Notes under the pieces: model-generated
Told to the model about the DNA's origin: nothing
What the model saw: the letters and a program-made list of their open reading frames with translations, nothing else
Databases searched by the model: none
In this document: piece after piece, positions 8,060 through 15,681 of the stretch
How positions within the stretch are numbered: position 1 is the stretch's first letter
Layout: each line of letters starts with the position of its first letter
Made by a program: the position numbers and the translations under genes
Assembly (NCBI GenBank): GCA_948562205.1
Contig: CAOYAN010000007.1
Location: 1 to 64,000 of the forward strand
Source: an uncultured Clostridia bacterium
GTDB taxonomy: Bacteria; Bacillota; Clostridia; TANB77; CAG-465
Length of the DNA: 64,000 nt
Direction of reading: 5' to 3'

Positions 8060-9496
8060 ATGAAAAATTTAATTGATGGCGAGCACGTTGATGCTATAAA
8101 TGGTGCAATTATTGAACTTGTAAATCCAGCAACTGGAGAATATATAGATACTGTACCTAATTCTACAGCAGAAGATGTTGATAGAGCAGTTCTTGCAGCA
8201 AAAAAAGCTCAAAAGGCTTGGGCAAGAATGCCAATGCATGAGAGAGGCAGAATTCTTGAAAAATATGTTGAAATTGTTGAACATAGAAGAGAAACTCTAG
8301 CAAGAACACTATCTACTGAGACTGGTAAACCTATAACTGAAGCAAAAGCAGAAATTGGGAATGTTAGGACTTTAACTATGGGATATGTTGAAAAAGCAAA
8401 ACATTTATATGGTATTAATATTCCTGGAACTGCTGAACCTGGATCTGAGAAAACTATTCAATATACACAAAGAGAACCTTTAGGTGTTGTTGCAACTATT
8501 ATACCTTTTAACTTTCCAGTTGATTTGTTTGGACAAAAAGTTCCTTCTGCATTAATAATGGGAAATGCAGTTATTGTAAAACCATCTAACTATAATCCAT
8601 TAACTTTACTTACACTTTGTGATATTTTAATGGAAGCGGGTGTTCCAGCAGGTGTTATTCAGTGTATTACTGGTGATGGTCCTGTTGCAGGGCAAGCATT
8701 AGCAGCTCATCCAGGAGTGGATCTTGTATCTCTTACTGGAAGTACTGCAGCTGGTATGCAGACTATGGCTACTGCATCTCAAAATTTAACACATGTTTCA
8801 CTTGAACTTGGTGGAAATGATGCATTTATACTGTTAGATGATGGTGATGTTGATTTAGCAGTTGAGGAAGCTGTTTGGGGCAGAATGTATAATGCAGGGC
8901 AAGTATGTTGTGCTAGTAAAAGATTTTTAATACATAACGCTATAAAAGAGCAATTTGTATCTAAAATGAAAGCAAGGCTTGAAAGAATTAAAATGGGTAA
9001 CCCATCAGAAGAGTCTACACAAATGGGATGTTTAATTAACGTTGAAGCTGCAAAAAGAGTTGAATCACAAGTAAATGAGATGGTATCTCTTGGTGCCAAA
9101 ATCGTTTGTGGTGGTCAAAGAACAGGAGCTTTCTATACACCTACAATCTTAAATGATGTAACTAAAGATATGCCAGTTGCAAAAGATATGGAGATATTTG
9201 GACCAGTTATATCTGTTATTGGTTTTGATACACCAGAGGAAGCAATTGCAATTGCTAATCAGTCACCTTATGGATTATGTGGTTGTGTATTCTCAAGAAA
9301 TTTCTCAAGAGCTTTAAAAGTTGCTGGAAGACTTGAGTGTGGTGGAGCAGTAGTAAACGGTGCAAGTTTCTGGAGAAGTGTTGAAATGCCATTTGGTGGA
9401 TGGAAACATAGTGGTATTGGTAATGAGGGTGTTTCTAGTACACTTGAAGAGATGTCTAGAATAAAGACAATTGTACTTAAAAATATTTTAAAATAA
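8060..9496 (+). CDS. NAD(P)-dependent aldehyde dehydrogenase
   Basis: A 478-residue aldehyde dehydrogenase superfamily enzyme oxidising an aldehyde to an acid or CoA-independent product. The substrate-binding/oxyanion asparagine block PFNFPVDLFGQKVPSAL, the catalytic Glu in LELGGND (about 250), the catalytic Cys in NAGQVCCASKR (about 285), and the C-terminal PFGGWKHSGIG motif are all intact. It most resembles succinate-semialdehyde or lactaldehyde dehydrogenases; the substrate cannot be set by eye. ATG 8060 is chosen because GGAGG (8050-8054) fits it; the in-frame TTG at 8048 overlaps that site. It is co-transcribed with the FIST gene, suggesting that the sensor's ligand relates to the aldehyde pathway (inference). 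Confidence 0.92.
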   Translation: MKNLIDGEHVDAINGAIIELVNPATGEYIDTVPNSTAEDVDRAVLAAKKAQKAWARMPMHERGRILEKYVEIVEHRRETLARTLSTETGKPITEAKAEIGNVRTLTMGYVEKAKHLYGINIPGTAEPGSEKTIQYTQREPLGVVATIIPFNFPVDLFGQKVPSALIMGNAVIVKPSNYNPLTLLTLCDILMEAGVPAGVIQCITGDGPVAGQALAAHPGVDLVSLTGSTAAGMQTMATASQNLTHVSLELGGNDAFILLDDGDVDLAVEEAVWGRMYNAGQVCCASKRFLIHNAIKEQFVSKMKARLERIKMGNPSEESTQMGCLINVEAAKRVESQVNEMVSLGAKIVCGGQRTGAFYTPTILNDVTKDMPVAKDMEIFGPVISVIGFDTPEEAIAIANQSPYGLCGCVFSRNFSRALKVAGRLECGGAVVNGASFWRSVEMPFGGWKHSGIGNEGVSSTLEEMSRIKTIVLKNILK

Positions 9497-9503
9497 TAAT
9501 ATA

Positions 9504-9540
9504 AATACAATAGGTGAAATATACTATTGTATTTTTTTTT
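9504..9540 (+). terminator. Intrinsic terminator
   Basis: AATACAATAG and CTATTGTATT form a perfect 10-bp stem with a 10-base loop, followed by nine T residues. Confidence 0.9.
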
Positions 9541-9580
9541 AATATAATATATATTAGTATTAAATTAAAGGAGAGGGAAT

Positions 9581-10480
9581 ATGGATAATATTAGTTTTGA
9601 TTTATATAAGTTATTTTACACAGTTGCAAGTATTGGTAATATATCTAAGGCTGCAGAGTCTTTGTATATTTCTCAGCCTGCTGTTACACAAGGAATTCAT
9701 AAACTAGAAGAACAAATTAGTGGAACCTTATTTTATAGGGTGCCTAAAGGAGTAATTCTAACTGAAGAAGGAAAAAAATTATATGAGTATATAAAAGAGA
9801 GTATTGAAACTATGGAAAATGCCAAGAGAAAATTTAGTCAATATATAAATTTGGAAGAAGGAACTATTAGAATAGGTTGTGGAAATACTTTGGGTATGAG
9901 TATACTATATAAGACTATATTAGAGTTTTCTAAAATGTTTCCAAAGATTAATATAGAGATTTCTAGTGATCTTACTTCTGAGTCAATAGACTATCTTTCT
10001 AAAGGAAAACTTGACATGGTTATATTTAAAATGACAGATTATGATTTTCCAAGTAATATTGAAATAATTGAAGGAAAAGAGGATGAATTATGTTTGTTTG
10101 CTTCAAAAAAGTATTTAAAAGAACATAATATAAAAAAATATGAGGATCTTAAAAATTGTACTATGATTTTAACTACTAAAGATTCTAATACTGGAAAAAC
10201 TGTGTATCAATTTTTTAAAGAAAATAATATAGATTTATCAGCAAATTATATAATCTCAACTTCTGATGCTAGGAAGTATTTTGCTTTAAACGATATGGGA
10301 GTTACTATTGGACATAAGAGCTTAATAGAAAAAGAGTTAGAAGATGGAAGTTTAGTAAAGCTTAATTTAAAACCAAGCTTGCCTAGAGTTAAGATAGGTG
10401 TTGCTATTTTGAAAGATAATATATCTAGTTTTGCTACATTAAAATTATTGGATTTTATAAAAGATGAAATCGAAGAATAA
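9581..10480 (+). CDS. LysR-family transcriptional regulator
   Basis: A 299-residue regulator of standard LysR length. The N-terminal winged helix-turn-helix is clear (residues 3-62; NISKAAESLYISQPAVTQGI is the recognition region), followed by a linker helix and a periplasmic-binding-protein-like effector domain (about 90-295). ATG 9581 follows AAAGGAGAGGG. It lies just downstream of, and reads in the same direction as, the FIST-aldehyde dehydrogenase pair but after a strong terminator, with its own TATAAT at 9543-9548. Control of that pair is possible, though LysR targets are usually divergent. Confidence 0.9.
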   Translation: MDNISFDLYKLFYTVASIGNISKAAESLYISQPAVTQGIHKLEEQISGTLFYRVPKGVILTEEGKKLYEYIKESIETMENAKRKFSQYINLEEGTIRIGCGNTLGMSILYKTILEFSKMFPKINIEISSDLTSESIDYLSKGKLDMVIFKMTDYDFPSNIEIIEGKEDELCLFASKKYLKEHNIKKYEDLKNCTMILTTKDSNTGKTVYQFFKENNIDLSANYIISTSDARKYFALNDMGVTIGHKSLIEKELEDGSLVKLNLKPSLPRVKIGVAILKDNISSFATLKLLDFIKDEIEE

Positions 10481-10559
10481 ATAATTATACCTATTAGTAG
10501 GTATTTTTATAAATCAATATATATAAGTAATACTTATATATTATATAATTAATAACTAT

Positions 10560-10588
10560 TTTACTTATACCAAAATATGGTTTATAAT
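10560..10588 (+). promoter_or_regulatory. Sigma-A-type promoter of the 10641-11003 unit
   Basis: TTTACT (10560-10565) and TATAAT (10583-10588) are 17 bp apart. The leader to the start codon is short (about 45 bases). Confidence 0.7.
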
Positions 10589-10640
10589 ATAATTGTAACA
10601 AGGAGTTATCAAATCTTAAATAAGAAAAGGAGAAAAAAGT

Positions 10641-11003
10641 ATGACAAAAATTTTCTGGCTTTCAAGACACACAATGACACAGGCTCAGCTCTCTGACCTT
10701 AATCGCATTTATGGCGAGGTTGAAGTCGTCCAGTACGATGGAAGCGTCAAGGATGCGGCTGAGGTTTTGGAGAGAGCAGGAGACTGCGAGATCCTGGCAG
10801 TTGTATTGCCACCTGCCATTTTGGCAAACTTGGTTCACCCTCGGGTGAACACCAAGCCTGTCATTAGGGCAAAGGCAAATCGGGTGCCGACGGGTAACAC
10901 TGTCATAAATCCCGCAACTGGTAAGGAGGAAGCAGAGTACCGCTTCGAACACGCTGGCTGGGAACAGATCAAGCGCATCGTAGTGGAAACTGTGGATCTC
11001 TAA
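10641..11003 (+). CDS. GC-rich orphan: small cytoplasmic protein
   Basis: A 120-residue protein of unrecognised family. There is no signal peptide or membrane segment; it has an alpha/beta look (MTKIFWLSRHTMTQAQ start, then alternating strands and helices around CEILAVVLPPAI), reminiscent of small nucleotide- or Rossmann-like folds, but no motif proves this. It uses codons such as CGC, CGG, CTG, GCC and ATC that are scarce in flanking genes, and is visibly GC-richer than DNA on either side. ATG 10641 follows AAAGGAG (10626-10632). It is a monocistronic unit with its own promoter and a hairpin-plus-terminator 3' end. Acquisition from another genome is likely. Confidence 0.75.
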   Translation: MTKIFWLSRHTMTQAQLSDLNRIYGEVEVVQYDGSVKDAAEVLERAGDCEILAVVLPPAILANLVHPRVNTKPVIRAKANRVPTGNTVINPATGKEEAEYRFEHAGWEQIKRIVVETVDL

Positions 11004-11023
11004 GCACAGAGTATGCCTTGAAA

Positions 11024-11049
11024 GTAAGTGTTTGACAGAGTTCGCTTAC
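11024..11049 (+). other. 3'-UTR hairpin
   Basis: GTAAGTG and CGCTTAC form a 7-bp stem (one G-U) between the stop codon and the terminator, comparable with the extra hairpins after the 292-2184 gene. Confidence 0.5.
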
Positions 11050-11072
11050 AAAGTTAAAACTGTTAAGGAGGA

Positions 11073-11100
11073 GGTATCACAATTGTGGTACCTTTTTCTT
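11073..11100 (+). terminator. Intrinsic terminator
   Basis: GGTATCACAA and TTGTGGTACC are almost perfectly complementary (one G-U), followed by a T-rich tract. Confidence 0.9.
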
Positions 11101-11110
11101 TGAACATGTA

Positions 11111-11139
11111 TTTACTTTTTTACACTTTAATGATATAAT
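11111..11139 (+). promoter_or_regulatory. Sigma-A-type promoter without a nearby ORF
   Basis: TTTACT (11111-11116) and TATAAT (11134-11139) have a 17-bp spacer. The -10 flank (TAATGATATAATA) resembles that of the promoter at 93-98. No start codon with an SD sequence follows for over 350 bases. Confidence 0.7.
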
Positions 11140-11145
11140 AATTTC

Positions 11146-11484
11146 ATGAGTATTTTTAGCTCTGTTCTAATTTAATAATGATGAAGAAATTACATAGTGG
11201 TTTCCTTGTCACTAATAGTAGTGTATTAATACTACACTATTTGAGCTATTAATATTTGTGTAAAGCCACAAAGTGGCAAGGAGAAATGATTATAATGTAT
11301 TGAAATTTTTGTATAAAATTTTAGCTTACTAAATTTATATATTTTTATATTAAGTATAATATAGGGTATGTGTTTTTAGTGAGAATGCATATTTTCCTAT
11401 TCAACAAGATATCACCAGATATTTAGAGTAGGAGTGCTAGTCATTACTCGTCATAAGAAGCAACTTTATTTAGGAGCTTCTTTT
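11146..11484 (+). ncRNA. Probable non-coding structured transcript (or long leader)
   Basis: From the promoter at 11111 to the hairpin at 11455 there is no plausible ORF, but several stems exist. A long-range stem pairs TTTCCTTGTCAC (near 11200-11211) with GTGGCAAGGAGAAA (near 11273-11286); inside it TAGTGTA and TACACTA form a 7-bp hairpin (near 11229-11249). Further on, CCTATTC pairs with GAGTAGG (near 11396-11432) enclosing AGATATC/GATATTT with an ACCA loop. A second TATAAT near 11357 could start a shorter RNA of about 110 bases. The layout is compatible with a 6S-like or novel small RNA, or a leader for the exonuclease gene. No tmRNA, RNase P, SRP or T-box signature is present. Confidence 0.5.
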
Positions 11485-11486
11485 AT
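11455..11486 (+). terminator. Probable intrinsic terminator before the exonuclease gene
   Basis: AAGAAGC and GCTTCTT pair around a 14-base loop and are followed by a T-rich stretch. It is 20 bases before the next start codon, so it separates, or attenuates between, the upstream RNA and that gene. Confidence 0.55.
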
Positions 11487-11504
11487 TTATAGGGGTAAAA
11501 AATT

Positions 11505-12035
11505 ATGTTTGAAAAAGATTATGTAATAGTTGATTTGGAGACAACAGGACTTTCTCCACTAAGAAATGAAATTATAGAAATAGGTGCTATAAAAGTTAGA
11601 GATAATGAGATTATCGATAGAATGGATATATTAGTTAAACCACAGGTTGCAGTTTCTCCTTTTATAACAAGACTTACTGGAATAACTAATAAAATGTTAG
11701 AAGATGCAATAGGTATTAAAGAGGCACTTGAAATGTTTAGAAATTTTGCAAGTGATAGCACACTTATGGCTCATAATGCAAGATTTGATATGGGATTTTT
11801 AAATAGTAATTTTGAGAGACATTTTAAATGCACACTTGAAAATAAATGCTTAGATACACTTACTTTATCTAAACAATATGTTAAAGGAATTCCTAATTAT
11901 AAATTAGAAACTTTAGCAAATCATTTTGATGTAAATTATATTGGTGCACATAGGTCATTAAAAGACTGTGAGATTACATACGAAGTGTATAAAAATATAG
12001 TAAATAAATATGAAGAAAGTACTAGTTTTTGCTAG
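11505..12035 (+). CDS. DnaQ-like 3'-5' exonuclease (DEDDh)
   Basis: A 176-residue stand-alone exonuclease of the DNA polymerase III epsilon/RNase T type. All four acidic residues and the histidine are in place: D-L-E in VDLETTG (about 8-12), D in AHNARFD (about 94), and H-x4-D in GAHRSLKD (about 149-154). It would remove nucleotides from 3' ends in repair, proofreading or RNA trimming. The same fold is also encoded inside PolC at about 63.08 kb, so this is a separate copy. ATG 11505 follows AGGGG. The stop codon sits inside the arm of its terminator hairpin. Substrate (DNA or RNA) is not determinable. Confidence 0.9.
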   Translation: MFEKDYVIVDLETTGLSPLRNEIIEIGAIKVRDNEIIDRMDILVKPQVAVSPFITRLTGITNKMLEDAIGIKEALEMFRNFASDSTLMAHNARFDMGFLNSNFERHFKCTLENKCLDTLTLSKQYVKGIPNYKLETLANHFDVNYIGAHRSLKDCEITYEVYKNIVNKYEESTSFC

Positions 12036-12043
12036 TACTTTAA
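12016..12043 (+). terminator. Intrinsic terminator overlapping the stop codon
   Basis: AAAGTACTAG and CTAGTACTTT form a perfect stem; the TAG stop of the exonuclease lies in the 3' arm. The T-run is short. Confidence 0.7.
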
Positions 12044-12165
12044 TTATTAGATCCATTGCAACATATTAGTAGTATAAAAATTATTACAATAATAAATATA
12101 CAATTATTTCCACAAAATATATTATTTAAGAAATTTCCCTTATTGCAATTACAATTATTTTCCAT
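12040..12165 (-). CDS. Small Cys-rich membrane protein (sporulation-type)
   Basis: A 41-residue ORF beginning MENNCNCNKGN, containing C-G-N-N-C followed by a single hydrophobic helix of about 13-15 residues (IFIIVIIFILLIC) and ending C-C-N-G-S-N-N. An AAAGGGATG sequence just upstream can serve as SD. Very small Asn/Cys-rich proteins with one hydrophobic segment of this kind are common in Clostridia and recall YjcZ-type spore proteins. It is convergent with the exonuclease gene and overlaps its terminator tail. No vegetative promoter is obvious; sporulation control is an inference. Confidence 0.6.
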   Translation of the reverse strand: MENNCNCNKGNFLNNIFCGNNCIFIIVIIFILLICCNGSNN

Positions 12166-12423
12166 ATAATCATCCCTTTCAATCAAAATATAAATTAAAC
12201 ATCATTTATAATTATTTCTATTTTTGTGAATATATAGCTCCTCCTTTTTATATATACTATGTTTTATTTAAAAGAGTGTTACAAAACTTTATTAGTGTGA
12301 AAATATTAAAAAACCATGTGAATACATAAAATCAATTTTTGGAATAAAAAAATAGACTTTTTAAAATAATTTATATTTATATATATAAATATAAATTATA
12401 ATATATTTAGGCGGTGAGATATA
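12166..12423. other. Intergenic region upstream of agrB
   Basis: Very AT-rich. A TATAAT at 12397-12402 has no recognisable -35 box, as expected for an activator-dependent promoter. AGTGTT (12275-12280) and AGTGTG (12294-12299) form a weak direct repeat that could be an AgrA site, but the match to LytTR sites is poor. Nothing else seen. Confidence 0.35.
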
Positions 12424-13044
12424 GTGATTGAAAAAATGAGTAATTACATTTTAGATAATTTTTTGTATAGAAATGAAAAAGTTATTGGTGATGAAAGAGA
12501 AGTTATGCTATTTGGAATTACAAGAATTTTAGAAGATATACCTAAGTATACAATTATATTTTTATTAGCCTGTGTTTTAAATATATTACAATATGTTGGA
12601 ATAATACTTGTTATAACAATGATATATAAAATATTTGTAGGTGGTGTTCATGCAAGAACCAATTTAGGATGTTTAATCTCATCTATTATATATTTTATAT
12701 TACCTGTATATTTAGCTAAGTATATAAATATTAATATATATTTATTATCAGCTATTACACTATTATCGTCATTATTTGTAATATGGAAAATAGCACCAGC
12801 TGATACAGAAGAAATACCAATACTAAAAAAAGATAAAAGAAATAAATTGAAGATAATTGGTCTAATATCTGTATTATTCATAATAGCATTTAATTTACTT
12901 GAAATTGAAAATTTATATATACAAAATATTATACTTGTAACTATAATGTTTATTAATTTATGTACTACTAAACCAGTATATAAATTTTACAAATGTAAAT
13001 ATAGTTATGAGTCTGAGGAATTTAAAGAATATTATAATAAATAG
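12424..13044 (+). CDS. agrB: AgrB-type peptide-processing membrane protease
   Basis: A 206-residue integral membrane cysteine protease that cleaves the AgrD propeptide and closes its thiolactone. The catalytic pair is H76 and C83 in GGVHARTNLGC. The family motif APADTEEIPI follows near residue 124, and about five or six hydrophobic segments are visible. GTG 12424 follows a GGCGGTGAG SD-like stretch. The peptide gene lies 116 bases downstream on the same strand, and agrA-agrC converge from the other side, giving a complete agr locus. The call is secure; which peptide variant it exports can only be inferred. Confidence 0.93.
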   Translation: MIEKMSNYILDNFLYRNEKVIGDEREVMLFGITRILEDIPKYTIIFLLACVLNILQYVGIILVITMIYKIFVGGVHARTNLGCLISSIIYFILPVYLAKYININIYLLSAITLLSSLFVIWKIAPADTEEIPILKKDKRNKLKIIGLISVLFIIAFNLLEIENLYIQNIILVTIMFINLCTTKPVYKFYKCKYSYESEEFKEYYNK

Positions 13045-13160
13045 TTTTAAAGACAGAGATGTTTTTAGATACAAATATATATTGGAAATAAATAAATGAA
13101 AGGAAAGTTTATTTAATAGCGTAATTTCAATATATAATGTTATAAAAAGGGGTGAATCAA

Positions 13161-13274
13161 ATGAAAAAATTATTAAAAAAGGTTGTTGAAGCATATGCTA
13201 AATCTTCTACAAATAGTTGTTTTATAGCTGTATTCCATCAACCAAAGGCTCCAAAATGCCTTATAGAAAAATAA
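13161..13274 (+). CDS. agrD: AgrD-type cyclic-peptide signal precursor
   Basis: A 37-residue precursor too small for routine calling. It has a basic amphipathic N-terminus (MKKLLKKVVEAYAKSS), then N-S-C-F-I-A-V-F-H-Q-P-K-A-P-K. The central cysteine followed by hydrophobic residues and an HQPxxP tail is the AgrD pattern of Clostridia. By analogy with C. perfringens, where cleavage precedes HQP, the mature signal would be a thiolactone of C-F-I-A-V-F, or C-F-I-A-V if cleaved one residue earlier. ATG 13161 follows AAGGGGTG. An unusual extra cysteine sits in the tail (P-K-C-L-I-E-K). Confidence 0.9.
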   Translation: MKKLLKKVVEAYAKSSTNSCFIAVFHQPKAPKCLIEK

Positions 13275-13284
13275 ATGTATAAAT

Positions 13285-13342
13285 AGTATGATATAAAAAA
13301 TATGATAAAGTATGATAAAAGTATGATAAAAGTATGATAAAA
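13285..13342 (+). repeat. Tandem repeat of about 11 bp after agrD
   Basis: The unit GTATGATAAAA occurs three times in a row (13320-13342 and just before), preceded by two diverged copies (TATGATAAA and GTATGATATAAAAAA). It lies between agrD and the shared terminator, with no ORF across it. Confidence 0.8.
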
Positions 13343-13379
13343 AACATCTTGAATTTATTTAGTATTCAAGATGTTTTTT
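13341..13379. terminator. Intrinsic terminator between convergent agrD and agrC
   Basis: AAAACATCTTGAAT and ATTCAAGATGTTTT are perfectly complementary. A T-run follows on the plus strand and the matching A-run supports use on the minus strand too. Confidence 0.85.
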
Positions 13380-13442
13380 ACATAAATTTAACTATATAAT
13401 AAAAGATAAGCTTTAAATAATAAAACTTACCCTATTTTAATT

Positions 13443-14756
13443 TTATTCAGCTTTTTCTATAATTAAGTTTTGAATAAATTTATCTTTTTCTATTGTTGCA
13501 TATATTTGCGAATGTTTATTTTTCTTAACTAGTTTTTTTACTTCCCATAAACCAATACCAGATTTTACTTTTTTACTTGATATACCTTTTTCATAAATGT
13601 TATTTAAATCAATGCTTATAGATGTATCATAAGTGTTTATAATCTTTATAATATTAGCATATTTTTTCTCATCAAAATATATTTCTAATTTTATATATTT
13701 TTCTTTTGCTTTTTGAGTAGCTTCAATAGCATTATCAAGTAATATTCCGAATATTCTTGATAATTCTGGCTTTGGAAAATTAATTTCCTTTATATTGGAT
13801 GTAATATCTAATTCAAAAGTTATTTCATTTTCGGTTGCAAAAAAGTATTTTGCACCAACTACGCCATAAATTGCAGGTTCATTAATTATTTTTGGATCTA
13901 TTGAGGATACATTATTTACATTGTCAAATTCTTTTAATAATGAATTTACATATTCATCTAATTGTTCATATTGTTTAGTTATTACATATCCATTTAATGC
14001 TTGTACAATATTACCATAATCATGTTTCAGTGTTCTAACACTATCAACAATCTCTATAAGTGTTTTATTATGCAATTCTGTTGTTATAAGTTCTGCTTCA
14101 ATTTTTTCTTTATTTAAAGAACTTCTAATATAAAGAAATATTAATCCACTAACTAAAATTATCTGCATTACACTTGTTATTAACAATGGTAAAGGATATG
14201 AATAATTAGTAATAGTAAATAATAATACTTGTGGAAGTATACATCCTATTATCATTATTAATAAAATTTTTGAATTTTTAAAAGTAAGACTACTTAATTT
14301 ATAATTTTTATCAATTAGAATTTTATATGTTAATAAAAAGATTACTGCTATAATATGTTGGCAGACAATAAATATTATAAATTTGTAAGGATCTGCCATA
14401 ATTACTTCCGATGAGGAATGTAAAAATAAATTAAATAAGTAAAATGTTATTATTTCAGTAACAACTATTAATACATAATATAATGATACTAATATAATTG
14501 ATTTTACCCATGTTGGTTTTATTGTAAATTTTAATATAAGCATAAAAGCAATACTAGAAACTAGAGTGCTTATCAAAGTACCATATTGTTTTAGATCTAC
14601 AATAGCATTTAGGGTATTAGCTAATATTGTAAATAATAAAGCTAATGAGAACTTTTTTTTCTTATCTTCAGTGCAATTACTAGTTAAAATAATATAGTAA
14701 GATATAAAAACACTTTGTATTAAAATGTTTAAGATTTGGATTATTATGTTTTCCAT
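13443..14756 (-). CDS. agrC: AgrC-type sensor histidine kinase
   Basis: A 437-residue membrane receptor kinase. Residues 1-210 hold six or seven hydrophobic helices forming the peptide-sensing domain. The phosphoacceptor histidine is H245 in LKHDYGNIVQALN, typical of the HPK10/AgrC class. The GHKL ATPase domain follows, with the N box LLDNAIEA (about 340) and G box S-G-I-G-L-W-E-V (about 400). It sits 21 bases downstream of the agrA-like regulator in the same operon, the reverse of the usual agrC-agrA order. Its ligand should be the peptide from the convergent agrD. Confidence 0.9.
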   Translation of the reverse strand: MENIIIQILNILIQSVFISYYIILTSNCTEDKKKKFSLALLFTILANTLNAIVDLKQYGTLISTLVSSIAFMLILKFTIKPTWVKSIILVSLYYVLIVVTEIITFYLFNLFLHSSSEVIMADPYKFIIFIVCQHIIAVIFLLTYKILIDKNYKLSSLTFKNSKILLIMIIGCILPQVLLFTITNYSYPLPLLITSVMQIILVSGLIFLYIRSSLNKEKIEAELITTELHNKTLIEIVDSVRTLKHDYGNIVQALNGYVITKQYEQLDEYVNSLLKEFDNVNNVSSIDPKIINEPAIYGVVGAKYFFATENEITFELDITSNIKEINFPKPELSRIFGILLDNAIEATQKAKEKYIKLEIYFDEKKYANIIKIINTYDTSISIDLNNIYEKGISSKKVKSGIGLWEVKKLVKKNKHSQIYATIEKDKFIQNLIIEKAE

Positions 14757-14777
14757 TTTTTTCTTTCCTTTCTTTTT

Positions 14778-15452
14778 TTAAGTTTTAAATTGGTTATTAA
14801 TAGAACAACTATTACAATTAGGAAGTAGAATTATTCCTTTTTTCCTATCAATGCCCAATATCTTTTCAGTGTTTACTATGTATGAACGATGACATCTTTT
14901 GAAATTGCTAGATAGTTCTTCTAATAATGTATCTAATGACTTTGTTGTCATTTCTTCATTTGTTTCGGTTATTACACAAGATTTATTTCCTATTCTTTCA
15001 ATATATAAAATAGAATCCATTTTAATAGATTTCCATTTAGTTAAGCGTAAAAATACATTTTTGTCATGTGAATAATCTTTCTTTAGTCTGTGAACTAAAT
15101 CTTCAATTATTTCCCTATTTATAGGCTTAAATAAATAATCATATACTTTAACAATAAAGGAAAGATGTACATATCTTTGGTGTGCAGATAAAAATATCAA
15201 ATAGAAAGTTCTATTAATTTCTCTTAGATCCTTTGCAAAATCTATACCGTTTTTACCATTTGCTTTAAAGTCTATGTCTAAAAATAGTATGTCCAATTTA
15301 TTATTATAAATAGCATCAAATATTTCTTTTTGGCTACTAGTTATTAATGTAATCTCTGCATCTAATTCTTGCTCAATAATTTCCGCCTCCAAGAATTTAG
15401 CTACTACTTGTAAACTTTCTAGATTATCATCACACATACCTATCTTTAACAT
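14778..15452 (-). CDS. agrA: AgrA-type LytTR response regulator
   Basis: A 224-residue response regulator. The receiver domain has D8, D9 and the phosphoacceptor D59 (FLDID), and K108 in L-F-K-P. The C-terminal LytTR DNA-binding domain (about 130-224) contains the family signature CHRSYIVNTEKI. The protein stops about ten residues short of typical AgrA, ending in a Cys/Asn-rich tail, so the last beta element of the LytTR fold may be altered. It is the first gene of the minus-strand operon with agrC, read from the promoter at 15612-15640. Likely targets are its own operon and agrBD. Confidence 0.9.
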   Translation of the reverse strand: MLKIGMCDDNLESLQVVAKFLEAEIIEQELDAEITLITSSQKEIFDAIYNNKLDILFLDIDFKANGKNGIDFAKDLREINRTFYLIFLSAHQRYVHLSFIVKVYDYLFKPINREIIEDLVHRLKKDYSHDKNVFLRLTKWKSIKMDSILYIERIGNKSCVITETNEEMTTKSLDTLLEELSSNFKRCHRSYIVNTEKILGIDRKKGIILLPNCNSCSINNQFKT

Positions 15453-15611
15453 AAATCCACCCCAATTTTTTTATCATCATTTAAATCCTTTAAATGTTTA
15501 TGTAAATTTTGCTTACATCTAACATAGAAAATATTGTATAAATATAAAAAAAGATATTAAATAATGATATTTTTTTAGTTATTCATACAAAATAATATGT
15601 AAACCTATATT
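15453..15611 (-). promoter_or_regulatory. Long leader of the agrA-agrC operon
   Basis: About 150 bases of untranslated leader. It contains an A-run/T-run hairpin with an ATAT core (about 15546-15577) that could act as a weak attenuator on the minus strand. The SD sequence GGGGTGG is just before the start codon. Confidence 0.4.
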
Positions 15612-15640
15612 ACTATACTACAAAATTCATCATTTGTCAA
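15612..15640 (-). promoter_or_regulatory. Sigma-A-type promoter of agrA-agrC
   Basis: On the minus strand TTGACA (15640-15635) and TATAGT (15617-15612) are separated by 17 bp. Confidence 0.75.
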
Positions 15641-15681
15641 CTAAAAAACATTGATTTATTAAAGAATTATACAACAAAAAA

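Noticed and set aside
11146..11484. T-box, tmRNA or RNase P RNA
   Set aside because: The T-box antiterminator signature, tRNA-like ends and RNase P core are all absent.
12240..12300. AgrA/LytTR binding repeats before agrB
   Set aside because: The AGTGTT/AGTGTG pair deviates from LytTR consensus and spacing, so it is not listed as a firm site.
13285..13342. CRISPR-like array
   Set aside because: The units are 11-bp head-to-tail repeats without spacers and there are no cas genes.
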